A stretch of 64,000 nucleotides of DNA from Ectopseudomonas khazarica (lineage in GTDB: Bacteria > Pseudomonadota > Gammaproteobacteria > Pseudomonadales > Pseudomonadaceae). Under the pieces are notes generated by a model that was given only the letters and a program-made list of their open reading frames with translations, ran no database searches and had not been told where the DNA came from. The stretch covers positions 124,001 to 188,000 of the forward strand of contig NZ_SBHZ01000009.1 of assembly GCF_004521985.1 (NCBI RefSeq), read 5' to 3'. The position numbers and the translations under genes were made by a program. Below, piece by piece: positions 53,656 through 63,300 of the stretch; within the stretch, counting starts at the first letter, position 1; each line of letters opens with the position of its first letter.

Positions 53656-54957
53656 ATGTCCCATCGCATCGTGATTGTCGGCGGCGGCGCCGGCGGTTTG
53701 GAGCTGGCCACCCGCCTTGGTAGAAAACTGGGCAAGAGCGGCGCAGCCCGGATCATCCTGGTCGACGCCAACCTCACCCATATCTGGAAGCCCCTGCTGC
53801 ACGAAGTGGCGGCCGGCTCGCTGAACTCCTCGGAAGACGAACTGAACTACGTGGCGCAGGCCAAGTGGAATCATTTCGAGTTCCAGCTCGGCCGCATGTC
53901 CGGTCTCGACCGCGCGGACAAGCACATCACCCTAGCCCCGACCCTGGACGATGACGGCCAGGTGCTGATGCCCGAGCGGCGCATCGCCTACGACAGCCTG
54001 GTGATCGCGGTGGGCAGCACCACCAACGACTTCGGCACGCCTGGCGCCGCCGAGCACTGCATCCTGCTGGATACCCGCGAGCAGGCCGAGCGCTTCCACC
54101 GCCGCATGCTCAGCCACTACCTGCGCGCCCACGCCAGCGAGCACGAGGATGGCTCGCAGATCAACATCGCCATCGTCGGCGCCGGGGCCACCGGGGTGGA
54201 ACTGGCGGCCGAGTTGCACCATGCGGCAAAACAGCTGGCAGCCTACGGCCTGAACCGGATTCGCCCCGAAGACATGCGCATCACCCTGATCGAAGCGGGC
54301 CCGCGCGTTCTCCCGGCCCTGCCCGAGCGCATCGCCCGGCCGGTACACAAGACCCTGGAAAAACTCGGCGTTACCGTGCTGACCGGCGCCGCCGTCAGCG
54401 AAGTGACGGCCGAAGGCCTGAAGACCGCCGACGGCAACTTCATCCCCGCCAGCCTGAAGGTATGGGCCGCCGGTATCCGCGCACCGGGCTTTCTCAAGGA
54501 CCTGGATGGCCTGGAGAGCAACCGTATCAACCAGCTGCAGGTACGCCCGACGCTGCAAACCACGCGGGATGACGACGTATTCGCCTTCGGTGACTGCGCC
54601 GCCTGCCCGCAACCCGGCAGCGAAGGGCGCAACGTGCCTCCGCGCGCCCAGGCCGCGCACCAGCAGGCGTCACTGCTGGCCAAGTCGCTGCGCCTGAAGA
54701 TCAGCGGCCAGGCCCTGCCGGAGTATCGCTATCGTGACTACGGCTCGCTGATTTCGCTGTCGAGCTTCTCCGCCGTGGGCAATCTGATGGGCAACCTCAC
54801 CGGCAGCGTGATGCTGGAAGGCTGGCTGGCGCGCGTGTTCTACGTGTCGCTATATCGCATGCACCAGATGGCGCTGTACGGCGTGCCGCGCACGCTGCTG
54901 CTGATGCTCAGCGACCGCATCGGCCGCAGCACCGAGCCGCGCCTGAAGCTGCACTGA
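53656..54957 (+). CDS. ndh: Type II NADH:quinone dehydrogenase
   Basis: NDH-2 passes electrons from NADH to ubiquinone without pumping protons. The 433-residue flavoprotein has the FAD motif RIVIVGGGAGGLELATRLG, an NADH motif INIAIVGAGATGVELAAELHH, the flavin-contact FAFGDCAACP and AQAAHQQA, and an amphipathic C-terminus for membrane binding. Length and order match E. coli Ndh. A GGCCGC/GCGGCC hairpin follows at 54960-54975 as a possible terminator. Confidence 0.95.
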   Translation: MSHRIVIVGGGAGGLELATRLGRKLGKSGAARIILVDANLTHIWKPLLHEVAAGSLNSSEDELNYVAQAKWNHFEFQLGRMSGLDRADKHITLAPTLDDDGQVLMPERRIAYDSLVIAVGSTTNDFGTPGAAEHCILLDTREQAERFHRRMLSHYLRAHASEHEDGSQINIAIVGAGATGVELAAELHHAAKQLAAYGLNRIRPEDMRITLIEAGPRVLPALPERIARPVHKTLEKLGVTVLTGAAVSEVTAEGLKTADGNFIPASLKVWAAGIRAPGFLKDLDGLESNRINQLQVRPTLQTTRDDDVFAFGDCAACPQPGSEGRNVPPRAQAAHQQASLLAKSLRLKISGQALPEYRYRDYGSLISLSSFSAVGNLMGNLTGSVMLEGWLARVFYVSLYRMHQMALYGVPRTLLLMLSDRIGRSTEPRLKLH

Positions 54958-54983
54958 AAGCGGCCGCGGAGCGGCCTTCTGAT

Positions 54984-55029
54984 GACCCTCTCCCGTTCAT
55001 GGGAGAGGGTGCCCGCAGGGCGGGAGAGG
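54984..55029. repeat. CCCTCTCCC hairpin repeat between ndh and the tRNAs
   Basis: ACCCTCTCCCGTTCATGGGAGAGGGT is followed by GCCCGCAGGGCGGGAGAGGG. Same family as the hairpins at 6381-6484 and 4911-4940. Confidence 0.65.
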
Positions 55030-55116
55030 GTAAACCGGCGCCGCCATACCCCGCTTACCCCCTCACCCGCAAGCGTGAGAGAAGTGACCACACCGCAAAA
55101 CCCGAACGCCAGACAC

Positions 55117-55143
55117 GAAAAAGCCCGCGCTAGGCGGGCTTCT
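55117..55143 (-). terminator. Rho-independent terminator of the tRNA operon
   Basis: On the minus strand AAGCCCGC-CTAGC-GCGGGCTTTTTC lies just behind tRNA-Lys. Confidence 0.9.
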
Positions 55144-55151
55144 TCGAATGG

Positions 55152-55227
55152 TGGTGGGTCGTGTAGGATTCGAACCTACGACCAATTGGTTAAAAGCCAA
55201 CTGCTCTACCAACTGAGCTAACGACCC
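55152..55227 (-). tRNA. tRNA-Lys (anticodon UUU)
   Basis: A 76-base cloverleaf: GGGTCGTTAGCTCAG start, loop CTTTTAA with anticodon UUU, TTCGAATCC T arm and encoded 3' ACCA. Confidence 0.96.
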
Positions 55228-55232
55228 AAATA

Positions 55233-55309
55233 TGGTCGGGGTAGGGGGATTCGAACTCCCGACATCTTGCTCCCAAAGCAAGCGCGCTACCGGACTGCGC
55301 TATACCCCG
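55233..55309 (-). tRNA. tRNA-Pro (anticodon UGG)
   Basis: A 77-base cloverleaf: CGGGGTATAGCGCAG start, loop TTTGGGA with anticodon UGG, GTTCGAATCC T arm and encoded 3' CCA. Confidence 0.96.
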
Positions 55310-55318
55310 ATTGGAATT

Positions 55319-55394
55319 TGGCTCCGCGACCTGGACTCGAACCAGGGACCCAATGATTAACAGTCATTTGCTCTACCGACTGAGCTATCGCGGA
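55319..55394 (-). tRNA. tRNA-Asn (anticodon GUU)
   Basis: A 76-base cloverleaf: TCCGCGATAGCTCAG start, loop CTGTTAA with anticodon GUU, GTTCGAGTCC T arm and encoded 3' CCA. First tRNA of the minus-strand operon Asn-Pro-Lys. Confidence 0.96.
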
Positions 55395-55601
55395 ACTACT
55401 GACATTCCAGCCTCAACCGCGTTTCGCTTTCGCGTTGCCGCTGCTGAGGCGCGCCATTTTACGTAGCAAAAATTCCCTGTCAACCCCTGCAAACTGCTTT
55501 TACGACAATGCTTTGCAGCACGGGCATGGACTACTATATGTTTCATCGAACTGCGGCACGACGCAGGACGCGCCAGACGACGACGCCAGTTAGGACAGTC
55601 C

Positions 55602-57926
55602 ATGAGCAGCCAGGACCAGCCCCCCATTCACCCCAAGGTGGTCAGCCTCGCCAGCCGCGGCATACAGCCGCGCTTCAGCGATCTGGTGCAGGCGTGCCGC
55701 AAACTGGTGATGAATCGCCTGGCGGAGCACCTCAACGGCGTCTTCGGCCAGGTCGACGACACCCTGTTCGAGTGCGCCGAGAAGGCCGAGAACAACAAGG
55801 TGCAGACGCTGTTCTTCGACAGCATGCGCGAGATACGCCGGCAACGCCCGCAGATCGAGCGCAGCTACCACCAGCAGATCGCCACCAACTTCTCCGATTT
55901 CCTCGACGGCAAGCTGCAGAGTCAGACCGCCGCGCAACTGGACTCCGAGCACCTGGAGCTGGTGCAGAACGAAGATTACGAAGAGACCCTGCAAGTCACC
56001 AACATGGTCAGCCGGGTCAAGGCCCGCTGCACGCAGCAGCTGTTCGCCCTGGAGCAGCGCCTGGCGCTGCTCAACAACGGGCAGAAGCTCGGCGAGGACA
56101 ACAACCCCTTCGGCCCGCAGGCCATCGCCCAGGCCTTTCGCGAGGCACTGGCGCCCTGCCCGTTCCCGCTGCAGATCAAGACCATCCTCTACATGCTCTT
56201 CGATCGCCATGTGATGCAGAGCCTGGACTCGCTGTACGGCGCCCTCAACCAGCGCCTGATCGACGCCGGCGTGCTGCCCAACCTCAAGTACAGCGCACAG
56301 ATCAACCCGAGCGTCAGCCGCCCGGAGGCACCCAAGGCAGAGGCGCCCGCACCGGCGCAGCCAGCCACCGGCAAACCCGGCGCAGCCCCGGCGAGCGCAG
56401 AGCCCGCGTTGCTCGACCTCGATCTGAGCGCGCCGCCCCCGAGCGATCCGTCGGCGCTGTTCAGCGGCCTGTCCAGCCTGCTGGACGAACATCGCCACAG
56501 TCATCCGGATGCCCCCCTGCTCGGCGGCACGCGCAGCATCGTCAGCTTCTCGCCGCGTGAGGCCAGCCGGACCTACAGCGCCAGCGAGCTGCTCGCCGCA
56601 CTCAACCGCATGCAACAGCAGTCGGCGCACGAACTGGCCCAGCGCCTGCAGAAGCCGCAGGCGGTCGAGGGCCTGAAGGCCGATCTGCAACAGCAGCTGG
56701 AATCCCACAGCAGCCTGCCCGGCGACAGCAAGGTTTCCGAGCAGGAAGCCGATGTGATCGACCTGGTCGGCATGCTGTTCGACTTCATCCTCGACGACGA
56801 GAATCTGCCGGACGCCTGCAAGACCGCGCTGTCGCACCTGCATACGCCCTACCTGAAGATCGCCCTGATGGACAAGGCGCTGTTCACCCAGCATCACCAC
56901 CCCGCGCGGCGCCTGCTCAACACCATGGCCCAGGCCGGCGTGCTGTATGGCAGCGAGGGTGACGAGCGCGGCTTGCTGGCCAAGATGCAGTGGGTGGTCG
57001 AGCGCGTGATTCACGGCTTCAGCGGCGACCTGGCGCTGTTCGACGGCCTGATCGAAGAGTTCAACGAATATGTCGACACCCTGCGCCACAAGGTCGAGCT
57101 GCGTGAGCGCCGCGCGGTGGAGGCCGCCAAGGGCAGGGATCGTCTGCTCGGCGCGCGCGAACAGGCTCTGGACGTGGTGCAGCGCTGCCTGGAGCAACGT
57201 GACCTGCCGGCGATCATCCGCAACTTCCTCGAGCTGACCTGGGCCGATGTGCTGGTCTTCGTCCTGCTGCGCCATGGCGAACAGAGCGAGGAATGGCGAC
57301 GGGCCAGCGAAGTGGCCGAGCAGCTGGCCTGGAGCGGCACCCCGCTGGACGAGGCGGACACGCAGCGCCTGCAGGAACTGCGCGTGCCCATGCTCAGCGA
57401 CCTGCGCAAAGGCCTGGAGTTGCTGGGTGGCTACCACGAGGATGGCATTCGGCGCCTGCTGCAGGACCTGGTCGCCTGCCAGCACGCCGTGCAGGCCAAG
57501 CAGCCGCAACTGGCCGCACAACTGAGCCCCACCCTGCCGGAAAGCCCGCTGGGCGCCATGCTCGGCGAGGATGCCGACCTGGTGCGCCAGGCACCGTCAC
57601 GCAACACGCTCTCGACACGTGCGCAGGCGCTGGCCAAGGAACTGGCGGACGTCGAGTTCGGCACCTGGTTCGAATTCGTCAGCAACGGCCAGAGCCGCGT
57701 GCTCAAGCTCTCCTGGTTCAGCCCGACCACGCACAACTACATGTTCGTCGACAACAGTGGTCAGCGTGTCGCGATCAAACCGCTCACCGTGCTGGCGAAC
57801 GAAATGGAGAAGGGCCTGGCCCGCATCGTCACCCCCGAACGCGCAACACCACTGGTGGATCGCGCACTGACAGCCATCTACCGCGTGCTGCAGCGTTTCA
57901 CTGGCCGCGCAGCCGAACCCCGCTGA
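55602..57926 (+). CDS. DUF1631 protein, copy 2
   Basis: The 774-residue paralogue of the protein at 30803. Shared blocks are VDDTLFECAEKAENNKVQTLFFDSMREIRRQR, HPARRLLN, VIDLVGMLFDFILDDENLP and the C-terminal FGTWFEFVSNGQSRVLKLSWFSPTTHNYMFVDNSGQRV. A Pro/Ala-rich linker lies at about 240-275. No membrane helix or signal peptide is seen. The PilZ gene follows after nine bases, so the pair is co-expressed and may work in c-di-GMP signalling, though this is inference. AGGA precedes the ATG. Confidence 0.92.
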   Translation: MSSQDQPPIHPKVVSLASRGIQPRFSDLVQACRKLVMNRLAEHLNGVFGQVDDTLFECAEKAENNKVQTLFFDSMREIRRQRPQIERSYHQQIATNFSDFLDGKLQSQTAAQLDSEHLELVQNEDYEETLQVTNMVSRVKARCTQQLFALEQRLALLNNGQKLGEDNNPFGPQAIAQAFREALAPCPFPLQIKTILYMLFDRHVMQSLDSLYGALNQRLIDAGVLPNLKYSAQINPSVSRPEAPKAEAPAPAQPATGKPGAAPASAEPALLDLDLSAPPPSDPSALFSGLSSLLDEHRHSHPDAPLLGGTRSIVSFSPREASRTYSASELLAALNRMQQQSAHELAQRLQKPQAVEGLKADLQQQLESHSSLPGDSKVSEQEADVIDLVGMLFDFILDDENLPDACKTALSHLHTPYLKIALMDKALFTQHHHPARRLLNTMAQAGVLYGSEGDERGLLAKMQWVVERVIHGFSGDLALFDGLIEEFNEYVDTLRHKVELRERRAVEAAKGRDRLLGAREQALDVVQRCLEQRDLPAIIRNFLELTWADVLVFVLLRHGEQSEEWRRASEVAEQLAWSGTPLDEADTQRLQELRVPMLSDLRKGLELLGGYHEDGIRRLLQDLVACQHAVQAKQPQLAAQLSPTLPESPLGAMLGEDADLVRQAPSRNTLSTRAQALAKELADVEFGTWFEFVSNGQSRVLKLSWFSPTTHNYMFVDNSGQRVAIKPLTVLANEMEKGLARIVTPERATPLVDRALTAIYRVLQRFTGRAAEPR

Positions 57927-57935
57927 GGAATTTCC

Positions 57936-58268
57936 ATGGAAGAGCGTCGCCAACATAGCCGCCATGGCACCGAGATGCAGCTGGAGGTCTTCGACCTCAA
58001 CAGCGGGCAGCGCCTTGGCCGTATCGTCGACCTGTCCGCGGACGGTTTCATGCTGTTCAGCGACACCCCGCATACGGCCGATGCCGTACTGGAGTGCCGC
58101 TTGGTCTGCACCTCGGAGACCCATGGCCTGCAGGAAGTGCACCTCGGGGCGGACTGCCTGTGGAGCCGGCCGGGTGCCGACGGCCAGCATTGCTGGGCCG
58201 GCTTCCATATCATCGACCTGGCCGAGGACCAGGCCAAGGCGCTGGAAGCGCTACTGGCCAAGCTGTAG
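57936..58268 (+). CDS. PilZ-domain protein
   Basis: A 110-residue single-domain protein with the PilZ c-di-GMP motifs EERRQHSRHG (RxxxR) and DLSADGFML (D/NxSxxG). GAGGAA lies before the start. It would act as a c-di-GMP receptor working on the DUF1631 partner or elsewhere. Followed by a bidirectional terminator. Confidence 0.93.
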   Translation: MEERRQHSRHGTEMQLEVFDLNSGQRLGRIVDLSADGFMLFSDTPHTADAVLECRLVCTSETHGLQEVHLGADCLWSRPGADGQHCWAGFHIIDLAEDQAKALEALLAKL

Positions 58269-58316
58269 CCCCGCCCGCCTGGCGCAGATGGCCACCGCGC
58301 CCTCTGCGCCACAACG

Positions 58317-58344
58317 AAAAACGGAGCCCGCAGGCTCCGTTTTT
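58317..58344. terminator. Bidirectional terminator between the PilZ gene and ettA
   Basis: AAAA-ACGGAGCC-CGCA-GGCTCCGT-TTTT can end transcripts from both convergent genes. Confidence 0.92.
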
Positions 58345-58358
58345 CATCCACCGAACGC

Positions 58359-60026
58359 TTACTGCGCCAGTTTCTTGTAACGCACGCGGTGCGGTTGCGC
58401 GGCAGCGTCGCCCAGGCGCTTCTTGCGATCGGCTTCGAACTCGGTGTAGTTGCCTTCGAAGAAGTTGACCTTGGCATCGTCCTCGTAGGAGAGGATGTGG
58501 GTGGCGATACGGTCGAGGAACCAGCGATCGTGGGAAATCACGATGGCGGCGCCGGGGAAGTCCAGCAGCGCGTCTTCCAGCGCACGCAGGGTTTCCACGT
58601 CGAGGTCGTTGGACGGTTCGTCGAGCAGCAGCACGTTGCCGCCCTGCTTCAGGGTCAGGGCCATGTGCAGACGGCCACGCTCACCACCGGAGAGGTCCTT
58701 GACGAACTTCTGCTGGTCGGCGCCCTTGAAGTTGAAGCGGCCGACGTAACCACGCGACGGCACCTCGTAGTTGCCCACCTTGATCATGTCGAAGCCGTCG
58801 GAGACCTGCTCCCACACGGTCTTGTTGCCTTCGAGCGCCTCGCGGCTCTGCTCGACGCTGGCGATCTGCACGGTTTCACCGATCTCGATGTGGCCGGAGT
58901 CCGGTTGTTCCTTGCCGGTGATCATGCGCAGCAGGGTCGACTTACCGGCACCGTTGCCACCGATCACGCCGACGATAGCGCCTTTCGGGATGCTGAACGA
59001 CAGGTCGTCGATCAGTACGCGGTCGCCGAAGGACTTCGACACATTGACGAAGTCGATGACCTTGTCGCCCAGACGCGGACCGGCCGGGATGTAGATCTCG
59101 TTGGTCTCGCTGCGTTTCTGGAATTCCTGCGACTGCATTTCCTCGAAGCGTTGCAGGCGCGCCTTGGATTTCGACTGACGCGCCTTGGCGCCCTGGCGAA
59201 CCCACTCCAGTTCGGCCTTCATGGCCTTGGCGTGCGACGCCTCGGCCTTGGCTTCCTGGGCCAGACGGTTGGACTTCGATTCCAGCCAGCCGGAATAGTT
59301 GCCCTCGTAGGGGATACCGTGGCCACGGTCGAGCTCGAGAATCCAGCCGGCGACGTTGTCGAGGAAGTAACGGTCGTGGGTGATCGCCACCACGGTGCCG
59401 GGGAAATCGTGCAGGAAGCGCTCCAGCCAGGCCACCGAGTCGGCGTCCAGGTGGTTGGTCGGTTCGTCCAGCAGCAGCATGTCGGGCGCCGACAGCAGCA
59501 GACGGCACAGCGCCACACGGCGCTTCTCGCCACCGGAGAGGTGCTCGATCTTGGCGTCCCAGGCCGGCAGACGCAGGGCGTCGGCGGCGACTTCCAGCTG
59601 GCGCTCCAGGTTATGCCCATCGGCGGCCTGCAGAATGGCTTCCAGCTTGGCCTGTTCGGCGGCCAGCGCATCGAAGTCGGCATCCGGCTCGGCATAGGCG
59701 GCGTACACCTCGTCGAGACGTGCCTGGGCCTGCTTGATCTCGCCTACTGCCTCTTCGACGATGTCGCGCACGCTCTTGGTCGGGTCCAGCTGCGGTTCCT
59801 GCGGCAGGTAACCGACCTTGATGCCGGGCATGGGACGGGCTTCGCCGTCGATCTCGGTGTCGACGCCCGCCATGATGCGCAGCAGCGTCGACTTGCCGGC
59901 GCCGTTGAGGCCGAGCACACCGATCTTGGCGCCCGGGAAGAACGAGAGAGAGATGTCCTTGAGGATTTCACGCTTCGGCGGGACGACCTTGCTGACCCGA
60001 TGCATGCTGTAGACGTACTGAGCCAT
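58359..60026 (-). CDS. ettA: Energy-dependent translational throttle ATPase
   Basis: EttA is an ABC-F ATPase that binds the ribosomal E site and gates the first peptide bond in response to the ATP/ADP ratio. The 555-residue protein has two ABC modules (GLNGAGKSTLLRIM, LSGGEKRRVALCRLLL, LLLDEPTNHLDADS; then GGNGAGKSTLLRMI, LSGGERGRLHMALTL, LLLDEPSNDLDVET) and the linker arm between them (AKARQSKSKARLQRFEEM). There is no membrane domain. ATG at 60026 gives MAQYVYSMHRVSKVVPPKRE, the family start; a frame extending upstream by about 100 residues is not supported. Confidence 0.96.
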   Translation of the reverse strand: MAQYVYSMHRVSKVVPPKREILKDISLSFFPGAKIGVLGLNGAGKSTLLRIMAGVDTEIDGEARPMPGIKVGYLPQEPQLDPTKSVRDIVEEAVGEIKQAQARLDEVYAAYAEPDADFDALAAEQAKLEAILQAADGHNLERQLEVAADALRLPAWDAKIEHLSGGEKRRVALCRLLLSAPDMLLLDEPTNHLDADSVAWLERFLHDFPGTVVAITHDRYFLDNVAGWILELDRGHGIPYEGNYSGWLESKSNRLAQEAKAEASHAKAMKAELEWVRQGAKARQSKSKARLQRFEEMQSQEFQKRSETNEIYIPAGPRLGDKVIDFVNVSKSFGDRVLIDDLSFSIPKGAIVGVIGGNGAGKSTLLRMITGKEQPDSGHIEIGETVQIASVEQSREALEGNKTVWEQVSDGFDMIKVGNYEVPSRGYVGRFNFKGADQQKFVKDLSGGERGRLHMALTLKQGGNVLLLDEPSNDLDVETLRALEDALLDFPGAAIVISHDRWFLDRIATHILSYEDDAKVNFFEGNYTEFEADRKKRLGDAAAQPHRVRYKKLAQ

Positions 60027-60399
60027 GGAGAACCTGACTGGTGAGAATGAGAGCTGAAAAAGTGGCGCACCCGGCACGCGTGGCGAAAACGTCGTGGGGA
60101 CGCTGAACGTGCGATGCGCAACCGTCGCTTGCCGTCTGCGGCCGTTTTTCGCGACCTCCGCAGCCTGACAACGTGCAGAGACCTTAGCCGCCACGGAGAG
60201 GAACGCCAAGTATGGCGCGGACAGTTCGCGCACGCGGCGCAAAGCTACCGCAATGCAGGCGACAGGGCAAACTACGCTCGTCGAGCGGAACTGGCACTTG
60301 GCCACATTTACAGGCATTCTAGCCGGCTGACGTGAGCAGAGGCCCGCTCGCGCTTGTCATAGCAGATACAACCCCGCACTGGCTGCAGGCTCATAGAAC
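60027..60399. other. Divergent promoter region between ettA and the morA-like gene
   Basis: 373 bases. No protein of known family was seen in it. A TAG in the morA frame at 60394-60396 fixes the earliest possible start of that gene. No consensus promoter stands out by eye. Confidence 0.45.
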
Positions 60400-63300
60400 G
60401 TGTCGACTCCCTCATCCCAGCCGAACTCCCCCACGGGCGAGTCGCGTGCGCCAAGGCGTCGCGAAGCGCTGCGGCGTGCGCTGGTGGTCCTGGTGCTGGC
60501 GATTCTGGGCCTGCTGGCCTGGCAACTGGTGCAGGAGCATCGGCAACTGCTCGGCAGCCAGAAGCAGCTCAGCCTCAGCTACGGTGAACAGCTGGCCAAG
60601 CACCTGAGCCTGAGCATGCGCCTGAAGGCCCAGGCCGGGCAGGCCATGCTGCACAGCGCGGAGGATGCCAAGCACAGCGACGCCGAACTGCTCGGCACGC
60701 TGCGCAGCATTTTCCCGACCCTCAGCAGCATGGCCTGGTTCGACGCCAACGGTCAGTTGCTCAGCGACAGCTTCGCCAGTGCGAACGACCGCAGCTTCAT
60801 TCGCAACCAGCTGCAGCGCAGCGCTTCGGCCGCCTACCATTTCGCCTTCAGCGCCCAGGACGGCGGCGCCCTGTACCTGCTGCTGCGGCAGGCCGACGGT
60901 AGCCATCGCGTCCTGCGCATGAGCACCAAGGCGCTGAGGAACTGGCTGCGCGAGCAACACCAGAGCGAACACGACTGGCTGCTCGAGGACCGACAGAGCC
61001 TGCGCGTCATCGCCCGGGCCGACCACCTGCAGCAGGCGGCCGGCAGCATCGCACCGGTCACCGGCGCCGAGCAGGCGCAGAGCCTCGCGCAAATTCCCCT
61101 GCCCGGCAGCGACTGGCAGCTGCGCCCGCTCTTCGATGCCGATCGCGCCAGCAACGAGCTGATGCCAGCGCTGGCCGGCAAGTTCCTGCTGTTCGTCCTG
61201 TGCTCGTTGCTGACGCTCCTCGCCCTCTACGGCCTGCAACGCGAGCAGCGCCGCCTGCAGCGCCTGAACAGTGAATCGCGGCGCTCGCTGCATCGCGCCG
61301 CCAGTGCGCTAGGGGCAGTCGAAGAACGCATTCTCGTGACCCAGTCCGATGGCAAGCTGCGCTACCTCAACCCGCAGGCCGAGGCGTTGTTCGGCCTCAG
61401 CAGCGAGGCCGCCTGGGACCTGCACCTGCTCGACCTGCTGCCCGACCTCGATCCGTTGCTGCTCAACAGCCCGCAGCTGGCCGGCGACCCCGGCCCCGAG
61501 CTGGTCCGGGTGGAGCGCCAGGGCAGCGCCCGCCTGTTCGCCGTGACCCGCAGCGACATCGGCAACGCCGGGCCAAGGGGTGGCTACGTCTGGGTACTGC
61601 GCGACGTGACCGACGAGCAGCAGGCGATGCGCGTGCTGCAGGAGACCCGCAGGCGCTATCAGGACATCTTCGACGGCACCGGGGTCGCCCTCTGCGTGCT
61701 CGACCTCTCCGGCCTGCGCAGCCTGCTGCTGCAGAACAAGCTGCGCGATGCCGCCGGCCTCCAGCGCTGGCTGAAAGCCGATGCCCAGCACCACACGCTA
61801 CTGCTGGATCAGCTGCGCATCACCGAGGCCAATCAGGTGGCGCTCAACCTGCTCGGCGTCAAATCCATCGATCAGGCCTGGCATCAGCTGATCGACAGCG
61901 GCCCGATCAGGCCGGACGACCTGCGCTACCGGCTGGCGGTCGCCGTGCTCGAAGGTCCCAACCTGGTAGAGCTGGAGACCCAGCTGGTCACCGCGCAGGG
62001 CCTGCAGCGCCATGTCTGGCTGGTCCTGCGCCTGCCGGAGATGATCCAGGACTACCAGGCCGTGACGCTGAGTATCAGCGACATCACCAGCCGCAAGCGC
62101 ATCGAGCTGTCGCTGATCGAGCGCGAGCGCTTCTGGTCCGAGGTGGTACGTTCGGTACCCGACCTGCTCTACGTACATGACATGCAGAACCGCCAGGTGC
62201 TGTTCAGCAACCACAGCCTCGGCCTGCAACTCGGCTACAGCAAGGCCGAGCTGCGCAGCATGCGCGAGGATTTCTGGGAGCAGGTGCTGCACCCGGACGA
62301 CAGCGACTACTACTGGCGTATCCGCAACCTGCAGAAAGTGGTCGGCGACGGCCTGCTGCTCGAGTCGGTGCTGCGCTGGCGCCACCGCGACGGCCAGTGG
62401 CGCTGGTTCAGCATCCGCGAGCAGGCCCTGGCGCGCGATGAGCGGGGCCGGGTAAGCCGCCTGATCGGCGTCGCCAAGGACATCACCGAACAGATCGAAC
62501 GCAACCAGTCGCTGCGCGACAGCGAGCAGCGCTATCGCCTGCTGGCAGAAAGCATCAGCGACGTGATCTTCTCCACCGACAGCAGCCTGGCGCTGAACTA
62601 CGTCAGCCCCTCTGTCGAGCCGGTGCTGGGCTACTCCGTCAACTGGGTCATGGCCAACGGTTTCGCCAACATGGCCGCCAACCCGCAGCAACTGGTCGGC
62701 CTCAACCACCTGCTCGAACGCATTCGCGATGCACTCGGCGAACGCGATCGCCTCAACCGCCTGCGCGACGAACTGCCGGACCAGCTGTTCGTGTTCGACT
62801 GCCTGCGCGCCGACGGCCACAAGATCCCGGTGGAGCTGCGCCTGGTGCTGATGTGGGACGAGAACGGTCGCTTCGAGGGCATCCTCGGCGTGGGCCGCGA
62901 CATCAGCCAGCAGCGCCGCGCGGAAAAGGACCTGCGCATGGCGGCGACGGTCTTCGAACACTCCACTGCCGCGATCCTGGTGACCGACCCGGCCGGCTAC
63001 ATCGTTCAGGTCAACAAGGCGTTCAGCCGGGTCAGCGGCTATTCCGCCGGCCAGGTGCTCGACCAGTTGCCCGGCATGCTCACCGCCGATCGCCAGCAGG
63101 CGACGCACATGCAGTACATCCTCGGCCAGCTCAACCAGCGCGGCAGCTGGGAGGGCGAGGTCTGGCTCAAGCGCAAGGGCGGCGAGAACTTCCCGGCCTG
63201 GGTCGGCATCACCGCGGTGCACGACGAGGAAGGCGACCTCGTCAGCTACGTGTGCTTCTTCAGCGACATCAGCGAGCGCAAGGCCAGCGAGCAGCGTATC

